Source: G965222505 sp965222505
Lineage (GTDB): Bacteria > Bacteroidota > Rhodothermia > Rhodothermales > DATKEJ01
Direction of reading: 5' to 3'
NCBI GenBank assembly: GCA_965222505.1
Contig: OZ244956.1
Coordinates: 1,798,001 to 1,862,000, forward strand
DNA: 64,000 nt
Below the pieces are notes generated by a model. The model was given only the letters and a program-made list of their open reading frames with translations. It was not told the origin of the DNA and did not search any database. The position numbers were made by a program, and so were the translations under genes. Below are positions 9,252 to 19,700 of the stretch, in pieces (within the stretch, counting starts at the first letter, position 1; every line of letters begins with the position of its first letter).

Positions 9252-10802
9252 TTACTGGGCCGTTGCAGCAGGCAACGTGAAAAAGTCCGCCGCGTTTACC
9301 GCGACCTTGTTTCCGTCGGTTTGCAGGAGCGTTCCCGTCTCAAACCGCAACTGGATGAGGGCATTGGCATAGCGCTGTTGCCCGGCAATGTGGTTGAGCC
9401 GCACATCGGTTAGCCGGTCTTCAACCGTCATCACATCAATCAAGGTAGAAAGCCCCATCTGAAACTTTTTCTTCTCATTCTCGACCGCCGTTTGGTAGAG
9501 TTCAAGCGCCGCCTCGGAAGAGCGCAGTTCATAAATGCTCCGCTCCAGCCCTTTGAGTGCCACCCGCACATTGGCACGTATCGTGCGGTTCAGATCTTGC
9601 CCGGTGGTTACCTGTTGCCGGTAGACAGCTTCGCGCTGAATGGACAGACCATGCGCAGACCGGTTCTTGAAGGGAAAGGCATAGGTGAGCGTTGCCCCCA
9701 TATTGAGGCCAGCTACATTATTGCCGAAGGGCGTAAAATAGGCTTCCAGCTCCGTTCCGGAGGTGACCCCGGCATACCCCAAATTAAGAGCGACGTTCAA
9801 CTGGGGTTTGAGGATGTTTCGTGCTTGATTGAAGCGCACGCGTGCCGCCTGCGCTTCGGTTTGTGTGGCGGCCAAATCCGCTCGCCGGCGAAGGGCCAAA
9901 TCCGTAAAAGCGACTTCCCGTACCCCCTGTTCGAGTATACCCTCATCGACTTCGGGAAACGAACTGCCGGGCGCGCCCAGGGTTTGCATTTTTTCGGGCG
10001 AAAGCCCCATCGCCAACCCGAGTTGTTGTGCACTCGCAAACGCCTGTTGTTCAGCCGAAATACGCTGCGCCGTTTTGGCCGCTAGGTTTGCTTCGAGCTG
10101 TTTGAGGTCGGCTGCCGGTCGTTCATCGGCGGCAATAAGCTGCTGCGTCTCTTCGAAAAGGGTCCGGGCACGGGCTTCGGATTCTTGAAAGGCTTCCAGG
10201 TTCTGCCATGCGGCCAGGTAGTTCCAGTAGGCCAGACCGGCTTGCATGACCATCTGGGCGCGGGTATGTTGAAGCGAGAGTAAGCCCGCTTCATAGTTAT
10301 GCGCTGCGGCAAGCACTCCTGCCGTATTGACGTGTGTGCCTCGCCCTTGCAATAATGGAATGTTAAGGGCCAGGCTGGCGCTGGCATTGTTTAGGGTACC
10401 CCCCGTTGTAAAATCGTCCTGCCGCGTCATGCGCACCTGCGGGGTCAACGTCAGACCGGAGGCGAATTCTTTTTCAATGCCGATGGTGTAGGTGTTGGCA
10501 TTGGTGGTAATGTTGAGAAACTGATTCGTCCCGCCCTGGGCCACCGGCGTGTGTTCCCGGCTTCCGGCAAACGACATAAAGACCTGCGCGTCGAATTGAC
10601 CGGCTTCGGCCTGCCAGGCCCCCTCTCTGATCAAAACCTGATCTTCTGCGACGGCAATGTTGGGATTGGCTTGTAGCGCAACCTGAACGACCCGGTTCAA
10701 GTCGAGCGTTTGCCCTTGCATTCCCTCTAAACATATAAATAAGAGTATGGTTGTCAGTAAGGTACGTTTCAGCATAGACCTCGCTATTGAAAACTGCTTC
10801 AT
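9252..10802 (-). CDS. TolC-family outer-membrane efflux protein
   Basis: A 516-aa outer-membrane channel protein, first gene of the export operon. A signal peptide (MLKRTLLTTILLFICLEGMQ) precedes the mature protein, which starts near QTLDLNRVVQVALQANPNI, the standard TolC-family helix 1. Two repeats of long alpha-helices with beta strands follow, with typical ARARTLFEETQQLI and VMTVEDRLTDVRL stretches. Two ATG starts are possible: 10802 (as given) and 10775, which has a GAGG just upstream and gives a more typical signal peptide. It probably completes a tripartite export path from cytoplasm to medium for the processed peptides. A candidate sigma-54 promoter lies 65-80 bp upstream. Confidence 0.93.
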   Translation of the reverse strand: MKQFSIARSMLKRTLLTTILLFICLEGMQGQTLDLNRVVQVALQANPNIAVAEDQVLIREGAWQAEAGQFDAQVFMSFAGSREHTPVAQGGTNQFLNITTNANTYTIGIEKEFASGLTLTPQVRMTRQDDFTTGGTLNNASASLALNIPLLQGRGTHVNTAGVLAAAHNYEAGLLSLQHTRAQMVMQAGLAYWNYLAAWQNLEAFQESEARARTLFEETQQLIAADERPAADLKQLEANLAAKTAQRISAEQQAFASAQQLGLAMGLSPEKMQTLGAPGSSFPEVDEGILEQGVREVAFTDLALRRRADLAATQTEAQAARVRFNQARNILKPQLNVALNLGYAGVTSGTELEAYFTPFGNNVAGLNMGATLTYAFPFKNRSAHGLSIQREAVYRQQVTTGQDLNRTIRANVRVALKGLERSIYELRSSEAALELYQTAVENEKKKFQMGLSTLIDVMTVEDRLTDVRLNHIAGQQRYANALIQLRFETGTLLQTDGNKVAVNAADFFTLPAATAQ

Positions 10803-10866
10803 ATCTGATGCCGGCCGGTCACATGGTGATAGAGTTCGGGCGTATCTTTACCCTGTTACCCAACCA

Positions 10867-10882
10867 AGCAATTCAAATACCG
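10867..10882 (-). promoter_or_regulatory. Candidate sigma-54 promoter for the export operon
   Basis: Reading the minus strand, CGGTATTTGAATTGCT keeps the invariant GG and GC elements exactly ten bases apart and has a full TTGCT -12 box. The -24 box is weaker (CGGTAT against TGGCAC). It would start transcription near 10856, about 55 or 80 bases before the two possible tolC starts. Support comes from the linked sigma-54 activator gene and two better-matching sites near precursor genes. Confidence 0.45.
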
Positions 10883-11009
10883 AAGCAAATCAGGGATTTA
10901 CGTAAACACCTGTATCACAATGGAATGTCATTTATCCAGGCCCCGTCGAATAGATATCTCCTTCGGGTAGAATAGAGACGTACCTCTATAACCAAATACG
11001 GCCTCTGAA

Positions 11010-14000
11010 TCATTGAACGAAGAGCAGGGAAGGCATTCGGTGCCCAAAGGCGAGGCGCAACAACCCGTATCCCATACCTGCTTGCCCCATAAACAGGCCG
11101 ACGTCCTGATATGCCTTTTTCCGAATGGTGGGGGCATCAGTATGGGTATGCATCCGGACCCGTAGCCGTGCCATCGCATTCGCCCTTTGCTCCAGGTCGG
11201 CACAGGCCAAGATCAGCTCTACTTGCCCCATCGTCCCCAACCCAAAGGTAGCGGGTTTATCCGCAACGGCTTGGCCTATGCTCATAAGGGCCGCATCCAA
11301 TGCCTCATTAAGGGGCGGATAGGTAAACGCACCAGGGGTTTTGCGGCGTATGTGTGCAACTCCTGTAACCCCATATCGCCAAGCGGCCAACGGATCGGCC
11401 GTTTTTAGTTTTTGATGTGATGCAAGACCCCGAATCCGTTCGAAAGCCAATGCCTCGGTGATGGCTTGCTGATAGTCTGTGCGTGCTTCTCCTTCATAGA
11501 CACTGAGCCGCCCCAGCGCGTAGGCAATGCCCCCGATGCCATGCAGATAGCCTCCGTCGGATTGATCCCGCCCGCCCCAGATGCGGTACCCGGTCGGTTC
11601 ATGAAGGCTCCGGGCTTGTAATAAATAGGCCCCTGCCCGCCGGGCCTCAGCCAATACCCAGGATTCCCGGGTCTGTTCATATAGCACAAGCAAACTCAAC
11701 AGCAGACCTGCCGATCCCGATCCCCAATCGAAAGCTACATCTTTTTCATACACCGGAGCCGTGATGCAGGCTGCGAGGTGCAACGCCTCATCCAGCAAAT
11801 CGGGGACCTTTAAAAACCGGGCTATACAGACCAAAGCATAAATGGACGATCCCAAACCTGTTCCCACCCCAAGGTCTACCTTCCGTGTATGCCGCAGTAC
11901 AGCATCCAGTTGAGCAAGGTGATCTCGAACGGGCTGTATGGCCTGCAATGCAAGATCCCGATAGCCACGCTTTGGGCAAACGGCGTCCAACCCGGCAAAG
12001 AAGACCCCAATCCCGGGCGTACCATCAAACAGGGAGTGATTGGTCCGGGCGTACTGAAACGTTCGGGCCTCCGGTATATACTGCAGGCCATACCATTGCA
12101 GGTGGTGCTTCCCCCGTTTAACAGCTCGCTCTCTGATTTCCTCTGCAATGGCCAAAGCCTGATGCACCAGTGCCGACTCCGACCCTTGCGGTGTGGTCTT
12201 ACATCCTGTGGTTAAGACCTGCACATCGAACCTGTCATGGCCCGGTGTCGTAGCCCGGCCAGCATACAACGCACCACGAATATGCCGACTTTGCACGGCA
12301 CAATCTTCTTCACGCAAGGCATTGAAGTGGTGCTCAAGGTCTGCATACGCAGAGCGTGCAAAGCAATCCGAAATGGCCGGCCCCTCGGTTGACCAAAGCG
12401 AGGTGCCGCCCACGCTGGTCATAAACAAGGGAATATCCAGGCGGTGCAGCGCTTGTTGTTCCTGGTGGCAAATGGGCCAAATATTGGGCCGCTCTGTACA
12501 ACGAAGCAGGGGTTTACAAAGTGACTCAAATTGAAGCGACCAGCGTATCCCGTCTTTCATAAAACGGGGGTGTAAGCTACGCTCCAAGAGGGCACCATAG
12601 AGCCGCGTATTCCGAAAGATAAATCGTACCGTTTTTTCTTTGAGGCGGCTAAGCAATCCACCGGGCCGTGTGAGCGTGGCACGGTGCTTCAACAGGAGCT
12701 GATACGTATGCACGAAGCCCTTTACCAGCACATCAACATACTGGCCGGGTTGTGTTCTTTTGCCTTCAAAGAAAGCGACGTTTTGGGGTGCTTCATGCGG
12801 AACACTACCGTATACGCGCTGCATATGGTCGGTATTTACCGCTACCCAACTCAGGGCCTTCAACGCACCGTCCACCCCCTCCGCCCCTCCAATGCCGCCC
12901 CTGTTGACTATGTGGCCGCCTTCGCCTACTTCCAGGCACGGCAATAAGCCGGTATCGAGCACCGTGTAAGGCGGCGGTTCTTCTGCACGGGCATGCTGGG
13001 TAGGCAAAACAAAGGTGGGCGCAGCCAAGGCTTCCAGGTCAATGAGCATCGGATACGCCCCTGCCGAAATCAGATTCCCTCTATGAAAATCGGTACCTCT
13101 GAACGCATAGATCAAACACATCACCATGCCGCACCGCGTATAATAATGGGTCACTTCCTCAGCAGACCTACAGGGTGCGGGTACACAATACTCAAGCCAG
13201 CCATAGGTGGATTGGTTCAATATGTTCAAAGGCCGCACTGGCAACAACCCACCTGCCGCATTCAACCAGGCCAATACCTCTGCAAAATATTGGTCCATTC
13301 CTACGGGCCGCGGCTTATAGACGACACACCTACCGTTCTCGAATTGTGGAATCAACACCGAACGCCCCCCGTTGTGGGGGTCTGACACGTCTACTGTAAT
13401 GGCCTTAACCCTGCCTAACTTTTCGCCATCGTTAAATGTCTTTTCCAGAAGGGGCAAATCCTTTGCCATCCTGCCGACAAATTCTGCAACGGTATCGATC
13501 CAGAGTTGGACCGTAACAGCGCAAAGCCGCGCCACCATGCTGTAGGTCTGGAAAAATGCCCACAACCGGCCGGCCGTCATCTTCTTAATGAATGCGGTAT
13601 AAAAGGTGTTGCTGCCTTTTGCCGACAGAAAGAACAGGGGGTTTGCGGAACGGAAGATGTTGAATTCTAAATAGAGACATTGTCCCCCAATCCTGCATAA
13701 CCGGCGAAGCAAAGCGCGCTCAAGGGTTACGTGCGCCGCTTCGGTAATCATCGCATACTTAGAGCCAAGTGCTTTTTCGAGTTGCCTTCGGGCCACGCGT
13801 ATGAACGGCAAATAGAGCACTTCAAAAGGCAAAGGTTGCCCAACATCTTGCACACGGTCGCTGGCCCCGCGCGCAAAGGTCGCTTGAAGCGATTTAGCAT
13901 TGCCCCCATAGGCCGCCGTAAACAATGGTAACCATGCAGGCTCCGCCAACAGTTCCGGAACTACCTGATTGCTGCTACCAGTCGGCGCCGGTCTTACAAG

Positions 14001-14159
14001 GCCCTGGCTACCCCAATGAAGTCGTTTGCGAAAGGTGTGCTCGTCTACGGCGAGGGCCTTTTTCCATACCTCGGTAAAGGATTCCAGCGTACTCCCCCCC
14101 AACTCCTGTTCGGATAAGGTCGTTGTTTGTGAACGCAGCGAGTTGAGAGGTTGTGCCAT
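11010..14159 (-). CDS. lanM: LanM-type (class II) lanthipeptide synthetase with zinc-less cyclase domain (1)
   Basis: A 1049-aa bifunctional-type enzyme. The N-terminal two thirds match the DUF4135 dehydratase/kinase fold: SDPHNGGRSVLI, the lysine of VVYKPRP (K282), the GTDFHRGNL loop (D357, H359, N362) and LIDLEAL, so Ser/Thr phosphorylation and elimination should work. The C-terminal third is a LanC-like double-seven-helix domain. It keeps the active-site histidine (YLHGIGGI, H873), but the three zinc ligands are absent: the usual WCHG reads WRYG (R928) and the usual LCHG reads FGLG (G973-L974). The enzyme probably dehydrates precursor cores but may not form thioether rings. The gene starts 45 bp after the MDR-family reductase and has weak ribosome binding. 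This ligand alignment is by eye. Which precursor it serves is unknown. Confidence 0.92.
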   Translation of the reverse strand: MAQPLNSLRSQTTTLSEQELGGSTLESFTEVWKKALAVDEHTFRKRLHWGSQGLVRPAPTGSSNQVVPELLAEPAWLPLFTAAYGGNAKSLQATFARGASDRVQDVGQPLPFEVLYLPFIRVARRQLEKALGSKYAMITEAAHVTLERALLRRLCRIGGQCLYLEFNIFRSANPLFFLSAKGSNTFYTAFIKKMTAGRLWAFFQTYSMVARLCAVTVQLWIDTVAEFVGRMAKDLPLLEKTFNDGEKLGRVKAITVDVSDPHNGGRSVLIPQFENGRCVVYKPRPVGMDQYFAEVLAWLNAAGGLLPVRPLNILNQSTYGWLEYCVPAPCRSAEEVTHYYTRCGMVMCLIYAFRGTDFHRGNLISAGAYPMLIDLEALAAPTFVLPTQHARAEEPPPYTVLDTGLLPCLEVGEGGHIVNRGGIGGAEGVDGALKALSWVAVNTDHMQRVYGSVPHEAPQNVAFFEGKRTQPGQYVDVLVKGFVHTYQLLLKHRATLTRPGGLLSRLKEKTVRFIFRNTRLYGALLERSLHPRFMKDGIRWSLQFESLCKPLLRCTERPNIWPICHQEQQALHRLDIPLFMTSVGGTSLWSTEGPAISDCFARSAYADLEHHFNALREEDCAVQSRHIRGALYAGRATTPGHDRFDVQVLTTGCKTTPQGSESALVHQALAIAEEIRERAVKRGKHHLQWYGLQYIPEARTFQYARTNHSLFDGTPGIGVFFAGLDAVCPKRGYRDLALQAIQPVRDHLAQLDAVLRHTRKVDLGVGTGLGSSIYALVCIARFLKVPDLLDEALHLAACITAPVYEKDVAFDWGSGSAGLLLSLLVLYEQTRESWVLAEARRAGAYLLQARSLHEPTGYRIWGGRDQSDGGYLHGIGGIAYALGRLSVYEGEARTDYQQAITEALAFERIRGLASHQKLKTADPLAAWRYGVTGVAHIRRKTPGAFTYPPLNEALDAALMSIGQAVADKPATFGLGTMGQVELILACADLEQRANAMARLRVRMHTHTDAPTIRKKAYQDVGLFMGQAGMGYGLLRLAFGHRMPSLLFVQ

Positions 14160-14204
14160 GTGCTCAACGTGTGGGTCTCCCGGGCGGGTGGGCCTACCTG
14201 AACC

Positions 14205-15332
14205 CTACCTTCCCGTATACTGGTAGACCACTTTTCCGAAACGCGTTCGATCCATATAGGTCCGCGTTAGGAATGCCCCTTCCTGGCCGGCACTGTAAAC
14301 CGAATCCACTACATGGTCAAACGCACCTTGCGCATAGTCCTCTACGGCTTGTTCCAAATCCTGGGTTAACCCCAAACAGTTGCCGCAAATGTTTAGGTTT
14401 TTCATGATGGCCGTCGTCATAACGGCATGCATATCCACCGGTGCCGCCGACGTATCTTTATCTTGCGCAAAATCTCCGACCAGGCCACAGGTGTAATACG
14501 AGCCGAAAGGCGCTAAAACAGTAACGGCGGCGGGGAGATGTAAATTAAAGAACGGATCAATGACGCTATCAAAAAAGCCCAGATTAGCCTTATAGGGATT
14601 CTCCGATTCCGATCCTTCCGTAATGGCTGAGGGCGATATTACCTTGTGAACGCCCAGGCTATAGAAGCGATCTGTGAATTGATGCGAGGTGGTCATTGCA
14701 TACACCTGCGCTCCCGTTTTCCTTAATGCATTGATACAGGAAAGCGCCGTGTTTGACTTGGCCGAGGTAACCAGAACGCGCTGCCCTTTTTTGATCTTTG
14801 CTTTGCGTACAATGCTATAGGCCGTCTGTGCATTAATAGAGAAGCCCCCGGCAATCTCATCGGGCATATGTTCTGGAATTTTAACCACTTTGAACGCATG
14901 GGTAATCCGGAAGCGTTTGGATGCGATATTGGCTGCTACACCAGCCCGTGCCCCGTTTTCAAGCATGTACGATTTTTCATAATGGTTATTCCCGATCACG
15001 CGATCTCCAGGCTTGAGGTGTTGCACCTTATCCCCAACTGCAACCACTTCGGCGACAAAATCAGAGCCAATGCATGCATGCCGGTACCGAGGTTGTAATT
15101 GAAGCCGCAACAACAGACCCATATCCCGATAGTTCATTGAAAATGCTGCCGTCTTCAACAGAATGTGGTTTCTGTTTTCAGGCGTGTGCGGATCGAAAGC
15201 GGGCAGCTGCGAAGCCTCGGCGAGTCCGCACCGAACGCGATAGCGATAAATTGATACGTTTTGTGCTTGTTGATGAGGCAATGGAAGAGATCCCGGCCCT
15301 GAACCAAAGATGACAAAGTTATTGATCGACAT
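14205..15332 (-). CDS. MDR-superfamily reductase (LanJ-like candidate)
   Basis: A 375-aa medium-chain dehydrogenase/reductase. The GroES-like half is shown by AFSMNYRDMGLL and IGSDFVAEVVAVGDKV, with LKPGDRV after it. The Rossmann half is shown by KKGQRVLVTSAKSNTALS followed by NALRKTGAQVYA. The NYRD motif in place of a catalytic zinc Cys resembles zinc-independent quinone and enoyl reductases, which reduce C=C bonds with NAD(P)H. In lanthipeptide clusters, LtnJ-type MDR enzymes reduce dehydroalanine and dehydrobutyrine to D-Ala and D-aminobutyrate. Placed directly upstream of a LanM gene (45-bp gap), such a role is a reasonable inference. Substrate is not provable from sequence. No obvious ribosome binding site precedes the ATG. 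Confidence 0.8.
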   Translation of the reverse strand: MSINNFVIFGSGPGSLPLPHQQAQNVSIYRYRVRCGLAEASQLPAFDPHTPENRNHILLKTAAFSMNYRDMGLLLRLQLQPRYRHACIGSDFVAEVVAVGDKVQHLKPGDRVIGNNHYEKSYMLENGARAGVAANIASKRFRITHAFKVVKIPEHMPDEIAGGFSINAQTAYSIVRKAKIKKGQRVLVTSAKSNTALSCINALRKTGAQVYAMTTSHQFTDRFYSLGVHKVISPSAITEGSESENPYKANLGFFDSVIDPFFNLHLPAAVTVLAPFGSYYTCGLVGDFAQDKDTSAAPVDMHAVMTTAIMKNLNICGNCLGLTQDLEQAVEDYAQGAFDHVVDSVYSAGQEGAFLTRTYMDRTRFGKVVYQYTGR

Positions 15333-15508
15333 AACAGAAAGCCGATGGTTTTGAGCAATAGTATACCGCCGCCGTGCCTGTATGCACCGCTAAAGAAATA
15401 ACCTCCTCCGGCGGATGAAGCAACTGTTCAGGCAAACCCCATGAAGAGTTGCAGGAAAATGGGAGGCCTGATACGCCGGCAAGCTCACGCTGCCGGGAGA
15501 CCAGGTGC

Positions 15509-15685
15509 CTAGGTACCCTTCGGTACGGACATGCGCCGAATCATGACGGCAACCCCTATGAAAATTAATCCGAGCAGCGCGAATTTCATATCAAAGACGC
15601 CGTCGTTTACGTAACCGATTATACCGGCGACAAAGAAAAGGAGGGCTGCAACGAAAAACAGCAGAGGAGTGATCTTTTTGGTCAT
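15509..15685 (-). CDS. 58-aa two-helix membrane protein (candidate immunity protein)
   Basis: A short reading frame between the JmjC gene (60 bp upstream) and the MDR-family reductase, on the same strand. The protein starts MTKKITPLLFFVAALLFFVA, has a polar turn GYVNDGVFDMK, then a second hydrophobic segment FALLGLIFIGVAVMI and a basic tail RRMSVPKGT. Two membrane helices with positive ends suggest a small inner-membrane protein. Small membrane proteins of this form often give producers immunity in bacteriocin clusters, but nothing in the sequence proves this. There is no clear ribosome binding site. The gap from here to the reductase start (15333-15508) shows only a short CCGGCA hairpin near 15478 and no further gene. 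Confidence 0.6.
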   Translation of the reverse strand: MTKKITPLLFFVAALLFFVAGIIGYVNDGVFDMKFALLGLIFIGVAVMIRRMSVPKGT

Positions 15686-15744
15686 GGTATAGTACCGTTT
15701 TGTTTACGTTGAACAGGTTTTATTGTGCTACTTGTACGACGTAT

Positions 15745-16761
15745 CTACTGCTTTCCGTTTCCTGCGAAAGCAAAGGCCGACGTCGCCAGGCTTTGAAGCG
15801 TTTGCTGCGCAATAGGCGCTGCCTTACCGCTCTTTTGCTGTACGTTGCGGTGCTTCTTGGCCAACTGTCCTTGCCATATGGCATAGAGTTGTTCGTCCGT
15901 CAGGCTATCGAGTACCTGGCCGACGGCCTCAAGCCCTTCAGCCAGCACCGTACGAAGGTTCGCCTTTAAGCGTTCAGCATCCGATTCACCGATAAGTATC
16001 CCGGGAAGACACCGTCTGCCCTTGCTTGCTTTAAGCGCATGGGCCTTCACGATATCTGTAATGAATTGCGCAGCAGTAACAGCGACCTGGGCCATCGTCA
16101 AAGACAATGAATACGAGCTGGCAACCGTGTAATGCCAGGCCCCTGCAGGTAAATACAACACGTCACCCGGCTCCAATACAACCTCGTTCATGGATGCCAT
16201 ATCCGGCCGAGACACCACGTACCAGGGCATTTTTATGGCCGGATGTTGCATCTGCAATGAATAGTTCACATTGGTTACAGGAGAAGTGATGGCCGGGTAA
16301 TCTGAGTAGTACCATTTTTTCGAGCCTTCAAGCTGCAAAATCCAGACGCTATGGTTATCAAAATGCACACCAAAGCCTTTGTTTGAAGGCGAAAGGTATC
16401 CGTTCAATTGGAACGTGCCGATATGCGCATAGGATTTGTCCAGTTCAGCCAAAAAACGCGCCAGGCCGGCATGCCCTTGCTCTAAGCTAGTGGCACAAAT
16501 CGACAAACCGGCCTCGAAAAACTTGGGCGCATCTTCAGGTAATATCTGGGCCTCCTTATGCTTACCGTTATCATCTTGATACGTGGCCCGTACCAGCGGG
16601 CAACGAGGCAAGGTCCGAAAGTAGTCTTCGCGCGTGAACCGGAACGGAAATTGCTTCCCACGGGCCGGAATGTGCAAGACTTTCTTCTCCCAGTAAGATT
16701 CGAAAAACGTCCGTTCTCCTATGGGAGCAAGCAGTTGATTTAAGTAGGTTTGGTTTTCCAT
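15745..16761 (-). CDS. JmjC/cupin-4 domain Fe(II)/2-oxoglutarate-dependent oxygenase
   Basis: A 338-aa cytoplasmic protein resembling the ribosomal-oxygenase branch of JmjC enzymes (YcfD/MINA-like), which hydroxylate protein side chains. The facial triad is visible: HFD at 133-135 (GVHFDNHSVWILQLEG) and the distal His at 210 (YLPAGAWHYTVAS). KKWYYSDYP after the first strand pair is typical. The C-terminal part, after about residue 240, is helical and may dimerise. It starts 15 bp after lanM-2, so it is co-transcribed with that synthetase. Inference: it beta-hydroxylates a residue of a precursor peptide, comparable to the 2OG hydroxylases of other RiPP clusters. A ribosomal substrate is the main alternative. 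Iron ligands look intact. Confidence 0.85.
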   Translation of the reverse strand: MENQTYLNQLLAPIGERTFFESYWEKKVLHIPARGKQFPFRFTREDYFRTLPRCPLVRATYQDDNGKHKEAQILPEDAPKFFEAGLSICATSLEQGHAGLARFLAELDKSYAHIGTFQLNGYLSPSNKGFGVHFDNHSVWILQLEGSKKWYYSDYPAITSPVTNVNYSLQMQHPAIKMPWYVVSRPDMASMNEVVLEPGDVLYLPAGAWHYTVASSYSLSLTMAQVAVTAAQFITDIVKAHALKASKGRRCLPGILIGESDAERLKANLRTVLAEGLEAVGQVLDSLTDEQLYAIWQGQLAKKHRNVQQKSGKAAPIAQQTLQSLATSAFAFAGNGKQ

Positions 16762-16776
16762 TTTTTGGCCTATCGT

Positions 16777-19700
16777 TTAGGTGTAACGCGGAGCTGCCAT
16801 GTACAAAAGACTCGGGTATGCTTCAGGATACACGAGGCGCAGTAACATGTATCCAATCCCGGATAATCCCGAAGCGAAACCCACCGGCGCATGACCACGG
16901 GTGCCAAGCGCGTAGGAACCGGTACTGTGAGCTTTGGCGATGACCTGGGCCGTTACGCTGCGGGCGGCGTCTCTTAAGTGGGGATGACCAAGACGGGTTG
17001 CCGCCGTTAGCAGAAGATCGACGTGCCCCAGGGTGCCCACGGCCAGGCCATCGTATGTAGCCGGTGAACGCATGTGTAAGACCTGAAGGAGTTCGACTAA
17101 CTCGATCCGAGCCTCGGGGTCCTCCAAGAAATACGGTGCCCCCAATGCGGTCATACCCATACCGGCCAGCCCGTGACTCCAGGCAAGGGTATCATCTGAA
17201 GCGGCCGCCAAGGAACGGCCTTGCCAGATGTATTTGAGCCCGTCATGTGCAGCGTCCCGATATCGGGAATCGCGACTCACGTGATAGAGTTGAAACAAGG
17301 CATGCGCAATCCCGGCGACCCCCTGCGCAAATCCGTCTTCGACCCGATCATGGCAGGTATGCCACACCTTAAGTCCAGATCCTGGATCCAGCCGGCGGTC
17401 TGTTAACAGTTGGTTACCCGCTTTTTTGGCCCAATCGAGCCAAACCACATCTTTCGCCACCTTATAGAGGGCAAGTAAACTTAATATCAGACCGGCCGTC
17501 CCACCCAAAATTCCGTCACCGGTCCTTTTGGCCAGCATACGCTCCGTCAGGAGCGAAGCGGCTTTTTTGGCGGCCGCCAAAAGGGTTGTATCCCCCAAAT
17601 GCACAGCGACGTGTGTGAAGGCATAAACCAACGCACTACATTGGGACACGCCGTATTTCTGCCCACGTTCTGCCTGAGCCAGATGCGCAAAGGACTTCAG
17701 GTAACACTGCAGCGTATCGACGGTTTGCAGGGCAAGCGGTCTAAAACGGGGGTGGACCTTCGCCAATGCCGAAAGGAAAATAGCCACACCGCCAACTCCA
17801 TGAGACAGGCTTGCATCTAAAACATCAACCGCATACCGACGGGCTTCAGGGACGTAGTTTGCCCCAAACCAGATCGCTTCCCCGGACGGTGCATGGTATG
17901 CATGTGCCACAATCTCTGCTCCTATTTTCGCGGCCTCATCCCAGGCCAGTGCCGGAGAAAACGAAATCGTTTTATGCGCCTTGCACGAGGTGTTTGCCGA
18001 ACCGAAGGCTGGCGTCAACCCTCTGGCCGGATGAGCATAGATGCTCTCGCGTATGATCCGAACCTGAAAGGCGAGATCCGCAGCATCCAACCCGGCTAAC
18101 CGAACCCGCACAGCTTCCAATGCACTGGTGTCAAACACATTGCGGACTACGGCCCCATTGCTCAGAAATATATCCTGGCTGTTCGATTGGGTCGAAAAGA
18201 AGGGAATGTCCAACTGTTCTAGGGCCTTTTGCTCTTCCCGTATCATCGGCCAGGCTTTAGGGCAGGCCTCCATATGCACCAGCGCACGGCTCAGTCCATC
18301 AAAGAAGATAGACCGCGCAACCCCGCAATGCAGATACCGAGCCGTACAACTGTTGACAAGCATTTTGCCATATAGGGATGTATTCCTGAACAGAAAACGC
18401 CCCCAATGTCTACCACCTTCGAACAAAAATGAATCGGTCGCCAAAAGCTGTGAACGCGCATTCATCAGAACGTGATACGTGTGCTCGAATCCTTCAACAA
18501 GTGCCCCAACCCACTTACGGGGCGGTACCACCTGGCCGTGGAGATGCGGCAAGTTGATTTGTGGCACGTCCGCAGGCCGCGCAACTACGCGCATGGCATC
18601 CGTATTCACATCCATCCAAACCGACCGCTGCTGACCTACATCGTCTGCCGCTGCCTCGCCAAGCGCACCAATATTTACGGTCCCGCCTTTATCCGAAAAC
18701 TGGAAGCTGGGTAACATACTGGTTGCCATCACCGATTCCCGTCGTTTCACCCGCGCCCATAGTATGGCATCCTGCGCGGGTACCGTTCTGTCAAGCATCG
18801 AGAAACTGGGGCACAGCATAGATTCCATATCTATGAGTACCGGATGTTCGCCGGAGGCAATGATGTTCTCCTTGTGTAGATCGGTACCCTTAACGGCATA
18901 GACCATGCACAACAACATGCCAAAGCGCTGATAATACCGTTGCACTTCGTCAATGGTGGTACATGGTGTAGGTTCTACAAATTCCAACCAACCATATGTG
19001 GCGCGCGAGATATGGCGTAGCAGACGTAACGGAAGTAACCCGCCTTGGTCATTGATCCACTGCTTAAAGCGGGCAAAATACTGTTCCAGGTCCAGTGGCC
19101 GTGGTTTGTACACCACCTTAAACCGTTCATCAAAAGTGAGAATCAGTACAGATTGCCCGCCATTATGGGGGTCGGAAAGCCCCCCTTTGATATCCGTAAC
19201 CTGATGAAACGGAGTGGGATGTCCAACACATGCATGCAGCACAGACCAATCGGCAACCAGCCGCTGCATGAATGTACGTTGTGCCGCTATCCAAAAGGTG
19301 ACAACCTGAATACACAAACGGGCTGCCACAGGGTAGGACGCCATCAACGTATAGAACAATCCACCTTGCAATTCCTGAAGAAAGGCCCGGTAGTGATGAT
19401 CTGTTACCGCCTCCGGTGGATCAGATAACAGAGCAGCTTCGACGCCCCCCTGCCGACCGGCCTTAAAGCGTGTAAATGCCTGAAAGAGGATGTTGATATT
19501 GATCCGAATGAGCCGGTTCAACAACAAGCGCTCCAATTTAACAGACGCGGTGCTGCTCAAAACTTCCCGCCACCCCCCGTCCTGGTAAAGCGCACGACGG
19601 GCATACTGTAAAAAGGGCACAAAAAGCTGATCAAAGGGTCTCGGCTTTTGTCCCTGAATTGCAACATCCGGTTTGCTTTGCCCCAGGCGTGTGTAGATCG

